From positions 32,027,090-32,091,089 of the forward strand of contig CM060180.1 of the NCBI GenBank assembly GCA_030549775.1: a stretch of 64,000 bases of DNA. Reading direction: 5' to 3'. A model generated the notes under the pieces. That model searched no databases, was not told the DNA's origin, and saw only the letters and a list, made by a program, of their open reading frames with translations. The stretch is from Tamarix chinensis. Its lineage: Eukaryota > Streptophyta > Magnoliopsida > Caryophyllales > Tamaricaceae. Shown one piece after another: positions 24,451-36,470 of this stretch. The translations under genes were made by a program, and so were the position numbers. Position 1 is the stretch's first letter; each line of letters starts with the position of its first letter.

Positions 24451-25099
24451 TATACTCACATGGATTTGATAAAAGGCATGGTGTGAAATGAAATCTGGTA
24501 AGAGATTAATGAAATGATTAATCTAGACTATGATTGGGCCTTTACGTATGTACCCGAACGATTATTCGTTGTTATGATATCATGATCGGCTTTATGTTCT
24601 TTTATTCTTATGCATGATTTTATGTGCTTATGTGTTGGCCTTAGCGATCATATCTCCTTACTCAGTACTGGACCCGTACTGATACTACCTTGGTTGATGG
24701 GTCCTGTGATGATCCACCAATGGTGGGGAGCAGACCTCTTGTGCAGGTTTAAGATCAGAGACTGTTTGGGGTGGCAGGCCTGACTTGAGTGAGTAGGCAA
24801 TCCGGAAATTGACCCATCGGGTTTTATATTGTTAAATGTATTTATATTTGGAATTTACAAGCGTTAATAAAAGTTTATGCGTACTCTGATTTTGTTGTAT
24901 GATCTTTTGAATTCTTTTATGAATTGTTAATTTAAATCTTTTCTTTAGCCTTAGCACTTGGTATTGGATTGGTCGGAGAGAACCGGTCTAATACTAAGTG
25001 TGGCGGTAACATTCCCAGAATTCACAGGTTTTAAGTGTTTCTATCTTAATTGCTTCTGTTTTCAAAAAAAAAAAAATTAGTGAATTTTGGGGTGTTACA

Positions 25100-25390
25100 A
25101 GTTGGTATCAGAGCAGGTTTCGACCATGCTCTTCCGTGTTCTTTAAAATTTTTAAATTGATACCACAGGATGGTATCGAAGTTGATTTCAACCAAGCTCC
25201 TTCATTTTTAAGTTTTTCTCTAAGCTGATACCACAAAGTGGTATTAGAACGGTTGGTCCTTCGGCCACGCTTGTTTTCAAAAATAAATTTGGTTTTCGGA
25301 CTTTGTATTTGATTTTGAAGTGTGTTTTGACCGCTCTTCTATTTGTTTTTAAACTTTTTAAGTTGATACCACAAGTGGTATCCGAGCTTT
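25100..25390 (+). repeat. 68-bp tandem array of PBS-like units
   Basis: PBS-like 12-mers at 25103 (TGGTATCAGAGC), 25171 (TGGTATCGAAGT), 25239 (TGGTATTAGAAC) and 25376 (TGGTATCCGAGC). Spacing is 68, 68 and 137 bp, with a diverged unit near 25305. Each unit ends with TTGATACCACA or similar, a partial complement of TGGTATC, so each could fold. Only the first lies next to the LTR. Confidence 0.8.
25103..25114 (+). other. Primer binding site (tRNA-iMet type)
   Basis: TGGTATCAGAGC begins four bases after the terminal CA of the 5' LTR. It is the standard complement to the 3' end of plant initiator-methionine tRNA used to prime minus-strand DNA synthesis. Confidence 0.92.
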
Positions 25391-26622
25391 TGGTTGTTGA
25401 GAATCAGGTTTCGGTTAGAGATTTGGTTATCACGATCCTAAATGTTTTAACTGAAAATGTATTTACCTTGTTTCAAGTAAATTTTAAAATCCGGATTAGC
25501 TTGTGAGGATTGTACGATGGGGTAGCATAAGTGACCTTGTATTTTGCTGTCGTGATTATAGTTTTGTAATTAGTTCGCCCTTAAGGGGGTAGTAACCCCA
25601 CTAGGTTTACCCTAGTCCTATAAGTTTAGTGGATTGATAATCTTAAGGCGTACCGTGCTGAATCCAGCTTTACTTGGTTTAGTTTTTGTAACCATCGTTT
25701 ATTTTCTTCGGAGTTACTTTTAACCTATTTATTGAAATCAATATTTTATACGATCATTGGTCAAGTTTACGCTACGTAGATTTTCCTGAACTTTGGGGAC
25801 GAAGTTCCTTTTTAAGGGGGTAGTGATGTAAGACCCCGTATTTTTAAAATCTAGATTTATTAAGTTTTATGATTTTATTAACGTAATTTGATGTAAACAA
25901 TTAATTATTTTAATTTTGATTTATCTTATGGATCTATCGACGATTCAAATTCATAGTTAAATTTAATTCAAATTCTTATGAGTTCGATTTTTGTTTAATA
26001 ATATGTATTTCCGTTCTTTCTCGTACTTTTATATTTTAGATTAATTTTTTTTATAACTTTATCATGTGATTATGACGTTATTTTGAAGTATATTTTATTG
26101 ACAAAATACATTATTTAAATTATAGAATTCCTATTGAATAGTTAAATTTATGGTAATGGTTTTATCAGTAGAAAATATTTTCTACTCTAAATTATTCATT
26201 TCAATCATTAATATTCTTAGAAAAGTTTTAAATTTAGAAGACGTATTCAGGAATTTCTTTCCAAAATTAGCTTTATTCTGTTGTATGCTCTTTGATTTAC
26301 AGAAAAATAATTTCGGAAATGACTAAATTGGGCTCGGGTGTTAGAGTTCAACTTAAATATTTTATTATATGATTTAAATAAATTTTTGAGTTCTTATGAT
26401 ATATTTCCATAAATAATACATATTTTTTTTAGGTTCATCGGTTATTCCTTCCGAGAGTGTTTCCAAAATTCTTATATAACTCTTTTATTAATTTTGAGCT
26501 TTCGGATCTTTTCGAAATATATTTTCGATAAATAAATTTTTGATTAAATTCTCCCAATATTTATATTTAATATTTAGTATTTAAATTGAACTTATACCCA
26601 GGTACAACAACCCATAGTTCGT
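25391..26622 (+). other. Non-coding interior of the LTR element
   Basis: AT-rich, no gag, protease, RT or integrase motif in any frame. Contains extra PPT-core copies at 25583 and 25813. Near 25827 TGTAAGACCCCGTATTTTTA follows the second of these and looks like the first bases of a related LTR, suggesting that the interior was assembled from pieces of other elements. Confidence 0.7.
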
Positions 26623-26822
26623 CTCTAAGGGGGTAGTTTTTTTTTATAAGTGTTGTATTTATATGGTGTCCCTATTTTCGTGGATTTAAATTTTCTTTAG
26701 TAATTTTATTCCTAAGGGGGTAGTTTATATGGGTATTAGCGTTAGTCGGTTTTCTATACACTTAGAGCATTTTCTCCCTAACCCTAGGCGCTCCCGGAGA
26801 CTTCGGGGGCGAAGTCTGTTTT

Positions 26823-26836
26823 TAAGGGGGTAGTGA
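26823..26836 (+). other. Polypurine tract of the LTR element
   Basis: TAAGGGGGTAGTGA directly before the 3' LTR. It follows a short stem, GACTTCGGGGGCGAAGTC (26800-26817). In plant gypsy elements of the Del/Tekay type a similar TTCGGGGACGAA hairpin lies between pol and the PPT. Confidence 0.85.
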
Positions 26837-29004
26837 TGAAATGCCCCGAAAATTTCTAATTTTATAAACTACATTTAAATGATATTTATTCTAATATTTA
26901 TTTAAATAAATTATTTTAAAATTGAATTAATTAGGGAAAATCAAGAAGACAGTTATAAGTATTTTTATTAGAAGAAAATTTGGGTATTTTAGCTAATTAA
27001 GCATTTTATTTCAAAAATAAATTAAATAAATTATTTTATTTAAAATAAGAAGAAAATAAAAATAGTTTCAAATTAATATTAATTTTATAAATAAATAATT
27101 TAATTGGAGAAAATTTGGGTGTTTTGCTAATTAAAAAGGAATTTGTGGAAAACCTTTTAAAAATCCTAATTTAGCCTAAAAAGGGGATTTTAAATATTAA
27201 TTTATTTAAATATTATCATTTTTAATAACTCAAATATCCTAATTAATTTAATTATTCCAAACCATTATTTTTCCTTTTTCCCTTTTCCTTTTTCCTTCTT
27301 TTCTTCTTTTTTCTTCTTCTTCTTTTCTTTTTCTTTTTCCTCCTCTCCGAACTGGGCCAGCCCAGCGGCCCAGTTCCTCTTTTTCTTCCTTTCCTTCGGC
27401 CCAGTCCGCGCGCCGTTGCCTCCTTCTCCCGCCTCCAGCGCTGCGTTTTGTCCATCTTTTTACTAAAACTCGTCGTGTTATTTAATGAGCCAGCCCGCGC
27501 GTCCTCCTTCGCCCGTCCCCCTCTACGCCGCGTTTTGACTCCACTTCCACCTAAGCCCGTCGTTTCATTAATGCCTACCTCCCTCGCGCTCGACCGGCCC
27601 GGTCTGCCCCTTTCTTTTCTTTTCTTTCCTCGCGAACCGCCCGGCCCAGCCTCTTTCTTCTTCCCCTTCGCGCCTGCCAGCCCCCGACGCCGTCGAACCT
27701 GCAACTTCCCCGCCGAAAATGGCGGCATCGGCTACGAGCAGTCTTACCGGCCGATTCACCCACCCTTCTCTTCCTATTAGCTCGCACATCATCTTGGAAT
27801 AGTCAATTAACCTTAACTCTCTCTCATCCTCTCTCTCTGGCTTCTCGAATCTTCGACCCGACCCAAGCAACCGCCGGTCGATTTATGACACCGGCCACCA
27901 AAACCCTATCACCCAAACCCATCCTTCCGACCCCCAAAACCCTAATAACCCATCTAAACTCTTTAAATAGCCTAATGGTGGGTGTTTTCGAGACTTCTTC
28001 CTTCCGAAACCCCAAGTCAGAATCGCCCAGCCACCTCCCCATCAGACGCCATTATCTCCTTCCTCGGCCAACTTCAACACCTCCTCTTGCTACCAATCTC
28101 TTCCCTGAAATTTTCTCTAGCTAACTAAGCCATTCAAATCCTTCGATTCTTCTTGAATGAGCTGCCATAACCATGCAAAGTTGGTTAGTTGCTTCGACAG
28201 AAAATTTCACCCCGAGACGTTGAACCACCTTCCACCACCACATGCGCCGCTTATAACACCTTCCAAACCAACCATTAAATCCTACTAATTATCCTCTACA
28301 GCCCCATATAATTATTTTAATTTTTCTTCCTCTCCATTACCCATTTTCCTAATTTTTGGCCCTCTTAGATCCATTTTCCGGCCACCTCCGGGAACCACCG
28401 CCATTTCCACCTACACCCTCCGACTCAAGGTGATGTCATAGACATTTTAAGTACTTAGTTTCGATTTATTTATAATTATCCTAATTTTAGCAAAATTTAA
28501 GCATTAATTCAACTTTTATTATTATTATTATAATTATTTATATTAGTAATATTGACTGCAATTTTATTTCTAAATTTTTTTGACAGGTCAGGGAGTATTA
28601 TTGAGTAAGATATATCATTCATCTCGGCCTTTACTTATTTAATCTAATTTTTGCATGTTTAATGTTATTAATAATAATAATAATATTATTATTATTATTA
28701 GTGTAATTATTTAGTTAATATTGTAATTATTTCAGGAGGATTATAAACCTAAAATTTTAACTAAGTCACGCACTTTTGCTTTTTACAACTATTATTAACA
28801 TTTTTAACATTTTTTCTAATCATATTATTATTATTATTATCTTTATTAACTTTATATTATAAGTATATATAATATTAATATCATTATTACATTTTTGAAT
28901 GGTGTTATTATTAAATGGGTTGATTTTGAAAGCCACATTGTAATTTAAAGAATTTTGGTAGTATTAATATTAATATTCTACTAATAAAAGTGTTATTAAT
29001 AATG

Positions 29005-29046
<42 letters not shown>

Positions 29047-31614
29047 TTTTATTACTATTATTGTTATTACTATTATTACTATTATTGTATTATTACTATT
29101 TTGGTGAAGGGTAGAAACCCTTGTATCACCACCCTTTCGAATGAAAACAATAATTTATTGTATTTTAAGTAATATTTTGTATAATTAATTATTGTGTAGT
29201 ATTGTGTTAATTAAAAACAAAATCTTAGAATAATTTAGAGAATAATAAAATTTTATAAGGGAGCCTAATTCTAGTATACTTTTATTTAATAGGTGAACCT
29301 AGTCTAATCCCTCAAGAGGAATATGAGCGTGCACCAAGACCGGTGTCGTATTAGGTAAGGAGCTCTAAGGCCTTTTATGTGTTTATGTGGTTTATGTGTT
29401 TCATATGCTATGTATTCTATACTTATGATTATTAATTATGTCGTATATGGTATGACTTGGAGTTGAAGTATGTTGTGCATGGTATGTGTATTAATTATGT
29501 ATGATGATATGTGTTGTGTATGTGAGGAAGTCGATGTGGTTTGTGTGAGAGAAATGATGAAAAAGGAGGATGGGAAAGAAGTTGACTAAGGGAAGTGAGT
29601 TGACCTAAATTTTATGGTTTTATAAGGAATAATTTAGTTTATGATGTTATTTGGGAGAATGTAATTTATAATATTATATGGGAGAATTTAAGTTATGATT
29701 CGATTGGGAGAGTTAATTTATAATTTGTTTGGGAGAATTTATTTTATGATGTTATTCGGGAGAATGTAATTTATAATATTATATGGGAGAATTTAAGTTA
29801 TGATTTGATTGTGAGAGTTAATTTATAATTTGTTTGGGAGAATCTAATTCATGATGTTATTTGGAAAAATGTAATTTATGATATTATATGGGGGAATCTA
29901 ATTTATGATTTGCTTGGGGAAATTCAATTTATAGTTTTCCTTGGAAGATTCTAATTTATGATTTTATGTGGAAGAATCTTTATGGCTTGAATTTAGGGTT
30001 TGGTATGGAAGAATCTTTATGGTTTGAATTTAGGATTTGGTATGGGTGAATCTTTGGTTTTGGTTGGATTGAATTTATGGTTTTGTATGACGGAATCTAG
30101 GGTTTGCCTAGTGGTATTAATGGATGTATGTTAGTATTAGGGTTTGTATGATGATATTAAGGTTTGTATGGTGGTAATTATAGTTGTATGGTGGTATTAA
30201 GGTTCGGATGATTGAATTTAGGGTTTCACGTGGAAGTTTAGGGTTTGCATGAAAAAGGTTCGAAGGTTTGCATGGGGAGATTAATGTCTGCATGGAAGCA
30301 AAATTTACGTGTGAAAAGCTGATTTGGGATGTAAGGGAGGAAGTAGAAGAGTTATTTGGGTGTTTGAATATTTTTGGTGAAAAATAATACGTAGGACATT
30401 ATAAGAGTATGGAGGAGACTGAATTATGATTTTTGTGGCTAATTGAGGTATATGGTGGCTGATTAGGGTTTTTGGGGTTATCACGTGTATTTGGTAATTA
30501 AAGTGTAATTATGAAAATTTTGTGATTTGTGATGTGTGGTGATTTGTGCATGTTGGTGAAGGCCTTTGAATAAGACACTTAAGATACTAATCATTTAAAG
30601 TGGAAGATTATTGAGCCGGGTCCAGCCGATCCACCGGTTAGGAATAGTGGTTAGGGTTTAACCCTATGTGTGACCGATCCACCGGTAACAATAGTGGTGA
30701 GGACTTTGTCCCGCAAGTGTCCGGCCCACCGGAAATAATAGTGGGGTGACTCGAGCTCAATAAAAATAAATCATAGTTGCCAAAACATTTAAAAGGTACT
30801 AATTACTTACAGTGGAACACCATGTGAGCAGGAACCAGCCGATCCACCGGTAAGGAATAGTGGTGAGGACTTTGTCCCGCAAGTGACCGATCCACCGGCG
30901 AATAATAGTGGTGTGGACTTTGTCCCGCAAGTGACCGGCCCACCGGCAATAATAGTGGGGTGTTCCTATACTCACATGGATTTGATAAAAGGCATGGTGT
31001 GAAATGAAATCTGGTAAGAGATTAATGAAATGATTAATCTAGACTATGATTGGGCCTTTACGTATGTACCCGAACGATTATTCGTTGTTATGATATCATG
31101 ATCGGCTTTATGTTCTTTTATTCTTATGCATGATTTTATGTGCTTATGTGTTGGCCTTAGCGATCATATCTCCTTACTCAGTACTGGACCCGTACTGATA
31201 CTACCTTGGTTGATGGGTCCTGTGATGATCCACCAATGGTGGGGAGCAGACCTCTTGTGCAGGTTTAAGATCAGAGACTGTTTGGGGTGGCAGGCCTGAC
31301 TTGAGTGAGTAGGCAATCCGGAAATTGACCCATCGGGTTTTATATTGTTAAATGTATTTATATTTGGAATTTACAAGCGTTAATAAAAGTTTATGCGTAC
31401 TCTGATTTTGTTGTATGATCTTTTGAATTCTTTTATGAATTGTTAATTTAAATCTTTTCTTTAGCCTTAGCACTTGGTATTGGATTGGTCGGAGAGAACC
31501 GGTCTAATACTAAGTGTGGCGGTAACATTCCCAGAATTCACAGGTTTTAAGTGTTTCTATCTTAATTGCTTCTGTTTTCAAAAAAAAAAAATTAGTGAAT
31601 TTTGGGGTGTTACA
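26837..31614 (+). repeat. 3' LTR (4778 bp)
   Basis: Matches the 5' LTR along its whole length. Differences I noticed are mainly indels: a shortened CTTCCTTTCTTCC/CCCG stretch near 27390, an 11-bp TCATTATTACA-type insertion near 28881, one extra TTA unit or more near 29020, and single-base homopolymer changes. It ends CA at 31614 and is followed by the TSD GTTGA. Confidence 0.92.
30603..30965 (+). repeat. CCACCGG..AATAGTGG array, 3' LTR
   Basis: Second copy of the array described in the 5' LTR, with the same unit order and linkers. Confidence 0.8.
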
Positions 31615-31622
31615 GTTGAGTA

Positions 31623-31850
31623 CTCCCTCCTCTATGAAAAATCACTCATTCTATGTGCACAATTTTTAAAAAATTTATAAAATTAATTTTAAAATCATGC
31701 TCACATCCTCCGTTAAAAACAATGCAATATTAAACACATGGATAATAGAAAAAATAGATTAAAAAATGAGATTTAAAAATTTTTTAAATAATTTTTTAAA
31801 TATAAATATTTAATAACAAAAATAAATTTCTATTTTAAAGAGGATTGACA
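31623..31850. mobile_element. Possible Stowaway-like MITE
   Basis: Begins CTCCCTCCTCTATGAAAAAT after TA and is AT-rich with motifs like the MITE at 7929-8111. The right terminus is decayed (aaagagga..), so the assignment is tentative. Confidence 0.35.
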
Positions 31851-31969
31851 CAGTCGTCATTCTGATATATATATACATATCCGTGTGGGGTATATGTTCA
31901 TAGTTTTGCGGTATATATTCACTGTTCTGTTTTGCGGTACCGTCACTGGAATTACGTAGCACAAGGAGG

Positions 31970-32210
31970 CAAATGTTATAAACGACTTTTTTCTTTTTTA
32001 AGTACCGTACCGCATTTCTATATAAGTTATTAACAAAAGTAAGTTTTACTTACTTTTGATTAACTACTTACAGAAACTAATTTTTATTAATTACTTTTTT
32101 ATAATAACTTTTTAAAAGTAAAACCAAACACTTATTTTAATCTATAATTACTTTTTATAATTAATTTTATAAAAAACTACTTATCAGAAGTTAAACCAAA
32201 CAAGCTCTAA
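31970..32210. mobile_element. Right part of a decayed MITE
   Basis: Ends AAGTTAAACCAAACAAGCTCTA, a typical MITE end (complement TAGAGCTTGTTTGGTTTAAC). The interior alternates AAGTAG/ACTACTTA motifs. No left terminus was found. Confidence 0.35.
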
Positions 32211-32559
32211 GTGATCCAAATACTACCACTTCATCTAGGCAATTTACCCATTAGAGGGTGAGGTTGATAGACGATTCACCCATAAGTCTATAACATGATA
32301 AGTTTGACGGGTTATTCACTTGTCAAAAGGTCGGTTCTAATGGGTCATTTACTCATTAATCATATACTTTAGTGGGCAAATTACTTGAAAACTGACTTTC
32401 CGTAAATTTTGATTATATATTTTTATATTTATATATTCCTTATAATTTTATGTTTTTTTATTAATTATATAATCAAGATCCACTTAATACTAATTGAAAA
32501 TAATTGTTCGATACTGAAAATATTTTTAATGATCATGAGTCATTAATTCAATGATTTAA

Positions 32560-35140
32560 GGAAATTATGGCACATAATATGATTTTAGGTATCAAGAGGT
32601 CAAAAAAAGGTAAGATTGGAATACGTTGTGAGAGAGATGGTGCTTATAAAAAATAGGCTTAAGTGAATTTAAAAAGTGTTTGATACATAGGATCCTAAAA
32701 GTGTGGTTATGAATTCAAAATAGGAGAGTATTTGTAAGTGCATTTGTTTGCTTGTCGATCATCACCTGACAAACGTAGGTTAGTGCACAGACCAACCCTA
32801 ATAAATTTCAAACCAATGGAGATTACAGGCAAATTGAAACGGAATGATGGGGATAATGGAATGCTTGGGACAATCTAAAATTTTAGACATAAGTTCAAGG
32901 TGTAGAATTTGATGGGACGTGCAATCATGCAACGGTTATTGCACTTTATGGAAACTAATGAATATTATTCATGGCATCATCGATTGCTCGACTCTAATGT
33001 GGTTAGTGATATTATATCTACACACCCAGATTCCATTTCTTCGTTGCGTGTATTTCCATATTTCATTTGCTTGTATTGCACATACAAAATCAATAAGTAT
33101 AATATTCCTTTCTTAAAGGTTGTTGATTATATGTCTAGTGGTAAGAATTTTACTATTTTCTTGGCAATTATAACGAGGGGAAAGGAATATGAGTACAAAT
33201 GGGTGCTTATAAGGTAAAGAGATTGATGGAACCCCATGAATCAAATGTGGTAATCATTGATAGGGAATTGGGACTGACATAAATAGTGCCCAAAATATTT
33301 CCTAATGTGACACCCTGCTTATGTAGATAACACATTAATAATAATGTTCTCTCTCGTACTATAAAAAATATGGGATGTATAGCATCAGAAGAACGTTTCC
33401 TAAGAAGATGGAGGAAGATTGTGCAAGCGACTACAATTGGAATATATGATAATGAGCTTCTAATTATGCATGATAAATGGGATGTATTTCCATATTTGAT
33501 ATAATATGTGTATGAGATCTGGTTAAATTCGTATGAGGAGAGGTGTGTTTAAGTGTGGATTGGCAAAATTCTTCACTATAGCACTCATATAAGTAATAAG
33601 CATAATTTTGTTGTGGTAATATCTAATGTCATTTAACTTAATACTAAATAACTATAACTTATATTTTGAAATTATAATCATCAGATGAAAAATGAACATG
33701 GCAAACTAAAAATATATATATCATCATCACAGATGAATTTTGACACATTATGTCTGAATATCGATACACTGATAATACTTCAAATTAATGAGGTGAAAGA
33801 GATCTAGAGCTATTATGGATTATTATTCCACATTACTCTACGTATGATATATTATTCAAGGAGCTCATGTTTGTTGTATGCCGTAGAGTATTGGACTTGA
33901 TTGAAGAGGATAACAAGAGGTCCAATATAGTTGTTTCCAACCCCTTGAGACATGGGTGTTAATTTAGGTCGACACACAGTCTAACATATGCACACAAAAT
34001 ATTTAATTACAAATGAGATCATCAACCCATTCACATAACAGGAGTGCATCAAATCAAGAAGACTTTCACTTTTGTTAGACCAAGTGAAGAAAGGACCGGT
34101 ATCGATGATTCAACTGTTCATCATCTTGTATGTCCCTTTTCTTCTAACATTATGTATAAGGTGCAAATAGTGCTTGAACATTCACCATCGCCTCTATAAT
34201 ACTATTCTAATCTTATCAGTGAGATCCTTGAACCCACTGTGACAAATTGGGTAGAACCAATGTTCAACAAATAAAATGTTACCCTAGTAATAGCATAATC
34301 AGGGAACCATTAGCATGGAAGCAAACAATACGTGCTTATTCAAAGTCACCTATGGGGCAGGGTCGATTAGGTTGAGGACATGGCCATTCATTTCCCAATA
34401 GAAGTTTCTCTTCCTCTAGTCGATTGGATTGAGGAAGAAGTAGCGATGAGAGGCACGGTACCAAGAGGATTTGTCGGCTCATTCATGATTTTCTATGGTC
34501 TTATGATATTGACGCAGTGATGCTCCCATGGGTGGAATCATGGTGTAATGTTGTGGGCAATGGAAACTATGGGTTTAGAGTAACTACATTGCAACTCCTG
34601 GGCAGTAAGGAATAATGATCAAATGTTAGAGTTGCAATGTATAGGGAATTTGTGGCTCATCAAGGGTTGTATGAGCATGCTTTTTTATATCCTAGTGATG
34701 AGAACATGTAATGCCTAAGACATTGGAGGGGATAAGCTCCAGTGGAGAAATGGTAGCAACAACCTAACTTTGGACGTCCCTTCGCAACAACGTATAATGT
34801 GGTATTCATGTGCTTGATTCATATAAGGTTAATTACATGTTTATCACACAAAGCTCCACCTAACGATTGATAGTTTGATAATATCATTACTATTTTAAGC
34901 TTTAACAATTTATCGCACTACGTATTGGTAATACTGCACATAACTTTCTTTATACCATATATTAATCATACTCATGTTATGGAACTTTACACTCCCCTAG
35001 TTAACCTTGATGGAAAATTTAATGTCACCACATGTATCTATTCATTGGCATAGACATGCTAATCTAAACATTTCTAGACGGGATAAGCCATATCATGATT
35101 GCATTCGGTTGTATCGAAATAGAATGGGTATGGGTGCCAA
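32560..35140 (+). pseudogene. Degenerate Mutator-like (MULE) transposase with OTU-like domain
   Basis: Relic of a FAR1/MULE-type transposase, which cuts and inserts Mutator-family DNA. An N-terminal FAR1-like zinc-binding part is near 32590-32740 (IGIRCERDGAYKK, then KCGYEFKIGEY). The transposase core follows from about 32915: YYSWHHRLLDSNVVSDI, RVFPYFICLYCTYKINKY (the usual catalytic Asp of LIDSTYKTNRY is replaced), EYKWVL near 33195, VVIIDRELGLT near 33250, then CR-stop-HINNNVL. After a gap, 34530-35130 reads as an OTU-like cysteine-protease domain: VVGNGNYGFRVTTLQL near 34550, VRVAMYREFVAHQGLYEH near 34630, FGRPFATTYNVVFM near 34770. GDGNCGFR is the normal motif, so the catalytic Cys is Tyr. 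Many stops and frame shifts; dead. MULE-OTU fusions are widespread in plants. Confidence 0.85.
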
Positions 35141-35166
35141 CTAAGGGGTGACTTTGGTTGATGTTT

Positions 35167-35412
35167 TGTTATAATATAACGACTTTGGATTTCTACTAAG
35201 TATTTTGGATTTCTATCGTGATCATTCCTTAGTGCCTTAACTCGATGTTTGGAGCTGATTTGATTGGTCAGATATGGCTAATGTGTGCATCGTGATGAGT
35301 GATGACATGAATTGACTTGTATGATTGATTATTGAGTATGATTAGGTGATGTTGTATACATTATCCTGTGATATTTACTTATTTTTATGGCTTTTGATTT
35401 TTGTTTGAGCAT
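35167..35412 (+). repeat. 5' fragment of an older LTR (E), low confidence
   Basis: TGTTATAATATAACGACTTTGG.. looks like the start of an LTR. It runs to 35412, where solo LTR G interrupts it, and would continue at 39686-40207, which has an LTR-type end. The start and the absence of a recognisable target duplication leave this uncertain. Confidence 0.35.
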
Positions 35413-36059
35413 GATTTTGTAACAATCCAATTTTTACTACTGAAAATTTTGTTTTACAGCGGAAGTAATTAAGTAAAATAGTGGGGGCTGCCGCCGTGAT
35501 CGACATAAATTTTGGCTTATGCAACCATCCTTACATCAATTACAAGGCTAAAACATTTAAGGTAATACAAGGAAATTAGAAAACAAAAGAACATTTTTAG
35601 TACAATATTGAGTGTGGAGTCTAACTCCGAGTTTAACTATACAAAATACAAAAGAGGGATACCATGAATCAAGAGTCCAAAAGGGGTATCCAATTAAATA
35701 CACAATATGGATAACAAATAATCTTCACCTGACCCCAACATAGATGAAGTCACTCATCCCCACGTAAGGCGTCATAGGCCGCAAAATCATCTAACTGATA
35801 TTCTGAGACCTACACATAAGATCAAGTGCCTTTTGCTCATGGAAATGAGCAGCACCCATAAAACGGATGGTCAGTAAGCTACGTACTAAGTAAGGAAATA
35901 ATACTATCGAAATAGGAATACAAATAACACATGCTTCCACATTAGATAATAAGGGAAAATAACCAAGTAAATGAAACAACTTATAAGGCATATTACGATC
36001 CAGGTCCCTTTATTAAGTATAATCCATTTTCATTCTCTTATATACGTTGAGTGCAGGAA

Positions 36060-36470
36060 CCCCACAATTCTTAAACCGGTGGAACAGTCTGAAACTCTCA
36101 AAAACAACACACCCGAGCCACTATTCTTTCCAGTGGAACAGAGATTAAAACATCTTATCGGGATAAAATGCTTATGAGCCACTATTCTATCTGGTGGAAT
36201 GAGAATACATATACATACAGAAAATATATCACATTGGTCCTGACTCACGTATTCTTCCACTATAAATCATCAGTATATTTTCCATAGGTTATGATGATAC
36301 ATTTTCATTTCACAATGAGTAGGGACCCCACTATTCTTAAACCAGTGGAACGGTCTGAAACTCTCAAAGATAATACACCTTAGTCACTATTCTTTCCGAT
36401 AGAATGGAGATTAAAAACATCTTCTCATGACAGAACGTTCTCGGGACACTATTCTCCCTTGTGGAACAAG
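36060..36470 (-). repeat. CCACCGG..AATAGTGG array in solo LTR G
   Basis: Seen on the plus strand as CCACTATTCT..CCGGTGGAAC or CCAGTGGAAC units with CTGAAACTCTCAAA linkers. It is the reverse complement of the module in the other LTRs. Confidence 0.7.

Larger units (their letters stand above)
20330..25099 (+). repeat. 5' LTR (4770 bp)
   Basis: Sections in order: AT-rich start; polypyrimidine tract (20757-20835); GC-rich pyrimidine-biased leader to about 21640 with a TATA-like box near 21459; AT-rich part with (TTA)n tracts; array of roughly 30-bp GGGAGAATNTAATTTATGAT units (23110-23440); TTTAGGGTTTG-rich stretch (23470-23760); CCACCGG..AATAGTGG array (24088-24450); TACTAAGTGTGGCGGTAAC block (24992-25010); terminal AATTTTGGGGTGTTACA. 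Open frames on both strands in the GC-rich part are compositional. Confidence 0.92.
20330..31614 (+). mobile_element. Intact non-coding LTR retrotransposon with giant LTRs (LARD-like)
   Basis: An 11,285-bp element: 5' LTR 20330-25099, internal region 25100-26836, 3' LTR 26837-31614, perfect TSD GTTGA. The LTRs start TGAAATGCCCC and end GGGGTGTTACA. A PBS matching the 3' end of initiator-Met tRNA follows the 5' LTR, and a PPT precedes the 3' LTR. There is no gag or pol: the 1.7-kb interior has no significant open frame, so mobility would need proteins from a partner element. The two LTRs look almost identical, with mostly small indels in repeats, so insertion is recent. Known large retrotransposon derivatives (LARDs) have similar long LTRs and non-coding interiors. 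Ty3/gypsy origin is suggested by the tRNA-Met PBS together with the hairpin-plus-AAGGGGG tail, but is not proven. Confidence 0.93.

Noticed and set aside
25303..25506. 67-codon open frame in the LTR element interior as gag remnant
   Set aside because: Hydrophobic, no zinc knuckle or capsid-like motif, and overlaps the PBS-like array.
20330..31614. Large direct repeat as a segmental duplication or assembly artefact
   Set aside because: TG..CA ends, 5-bp target duplication, PBS after the first copy and PPT before the second show two LTRs of one retrotransposon.
35791..36260. Short open frames on both strands in solo LTR G
   Set aside because: They coincide with the reversed AATAGTGG array and have no counterpart in the same frame in other LTR copies.
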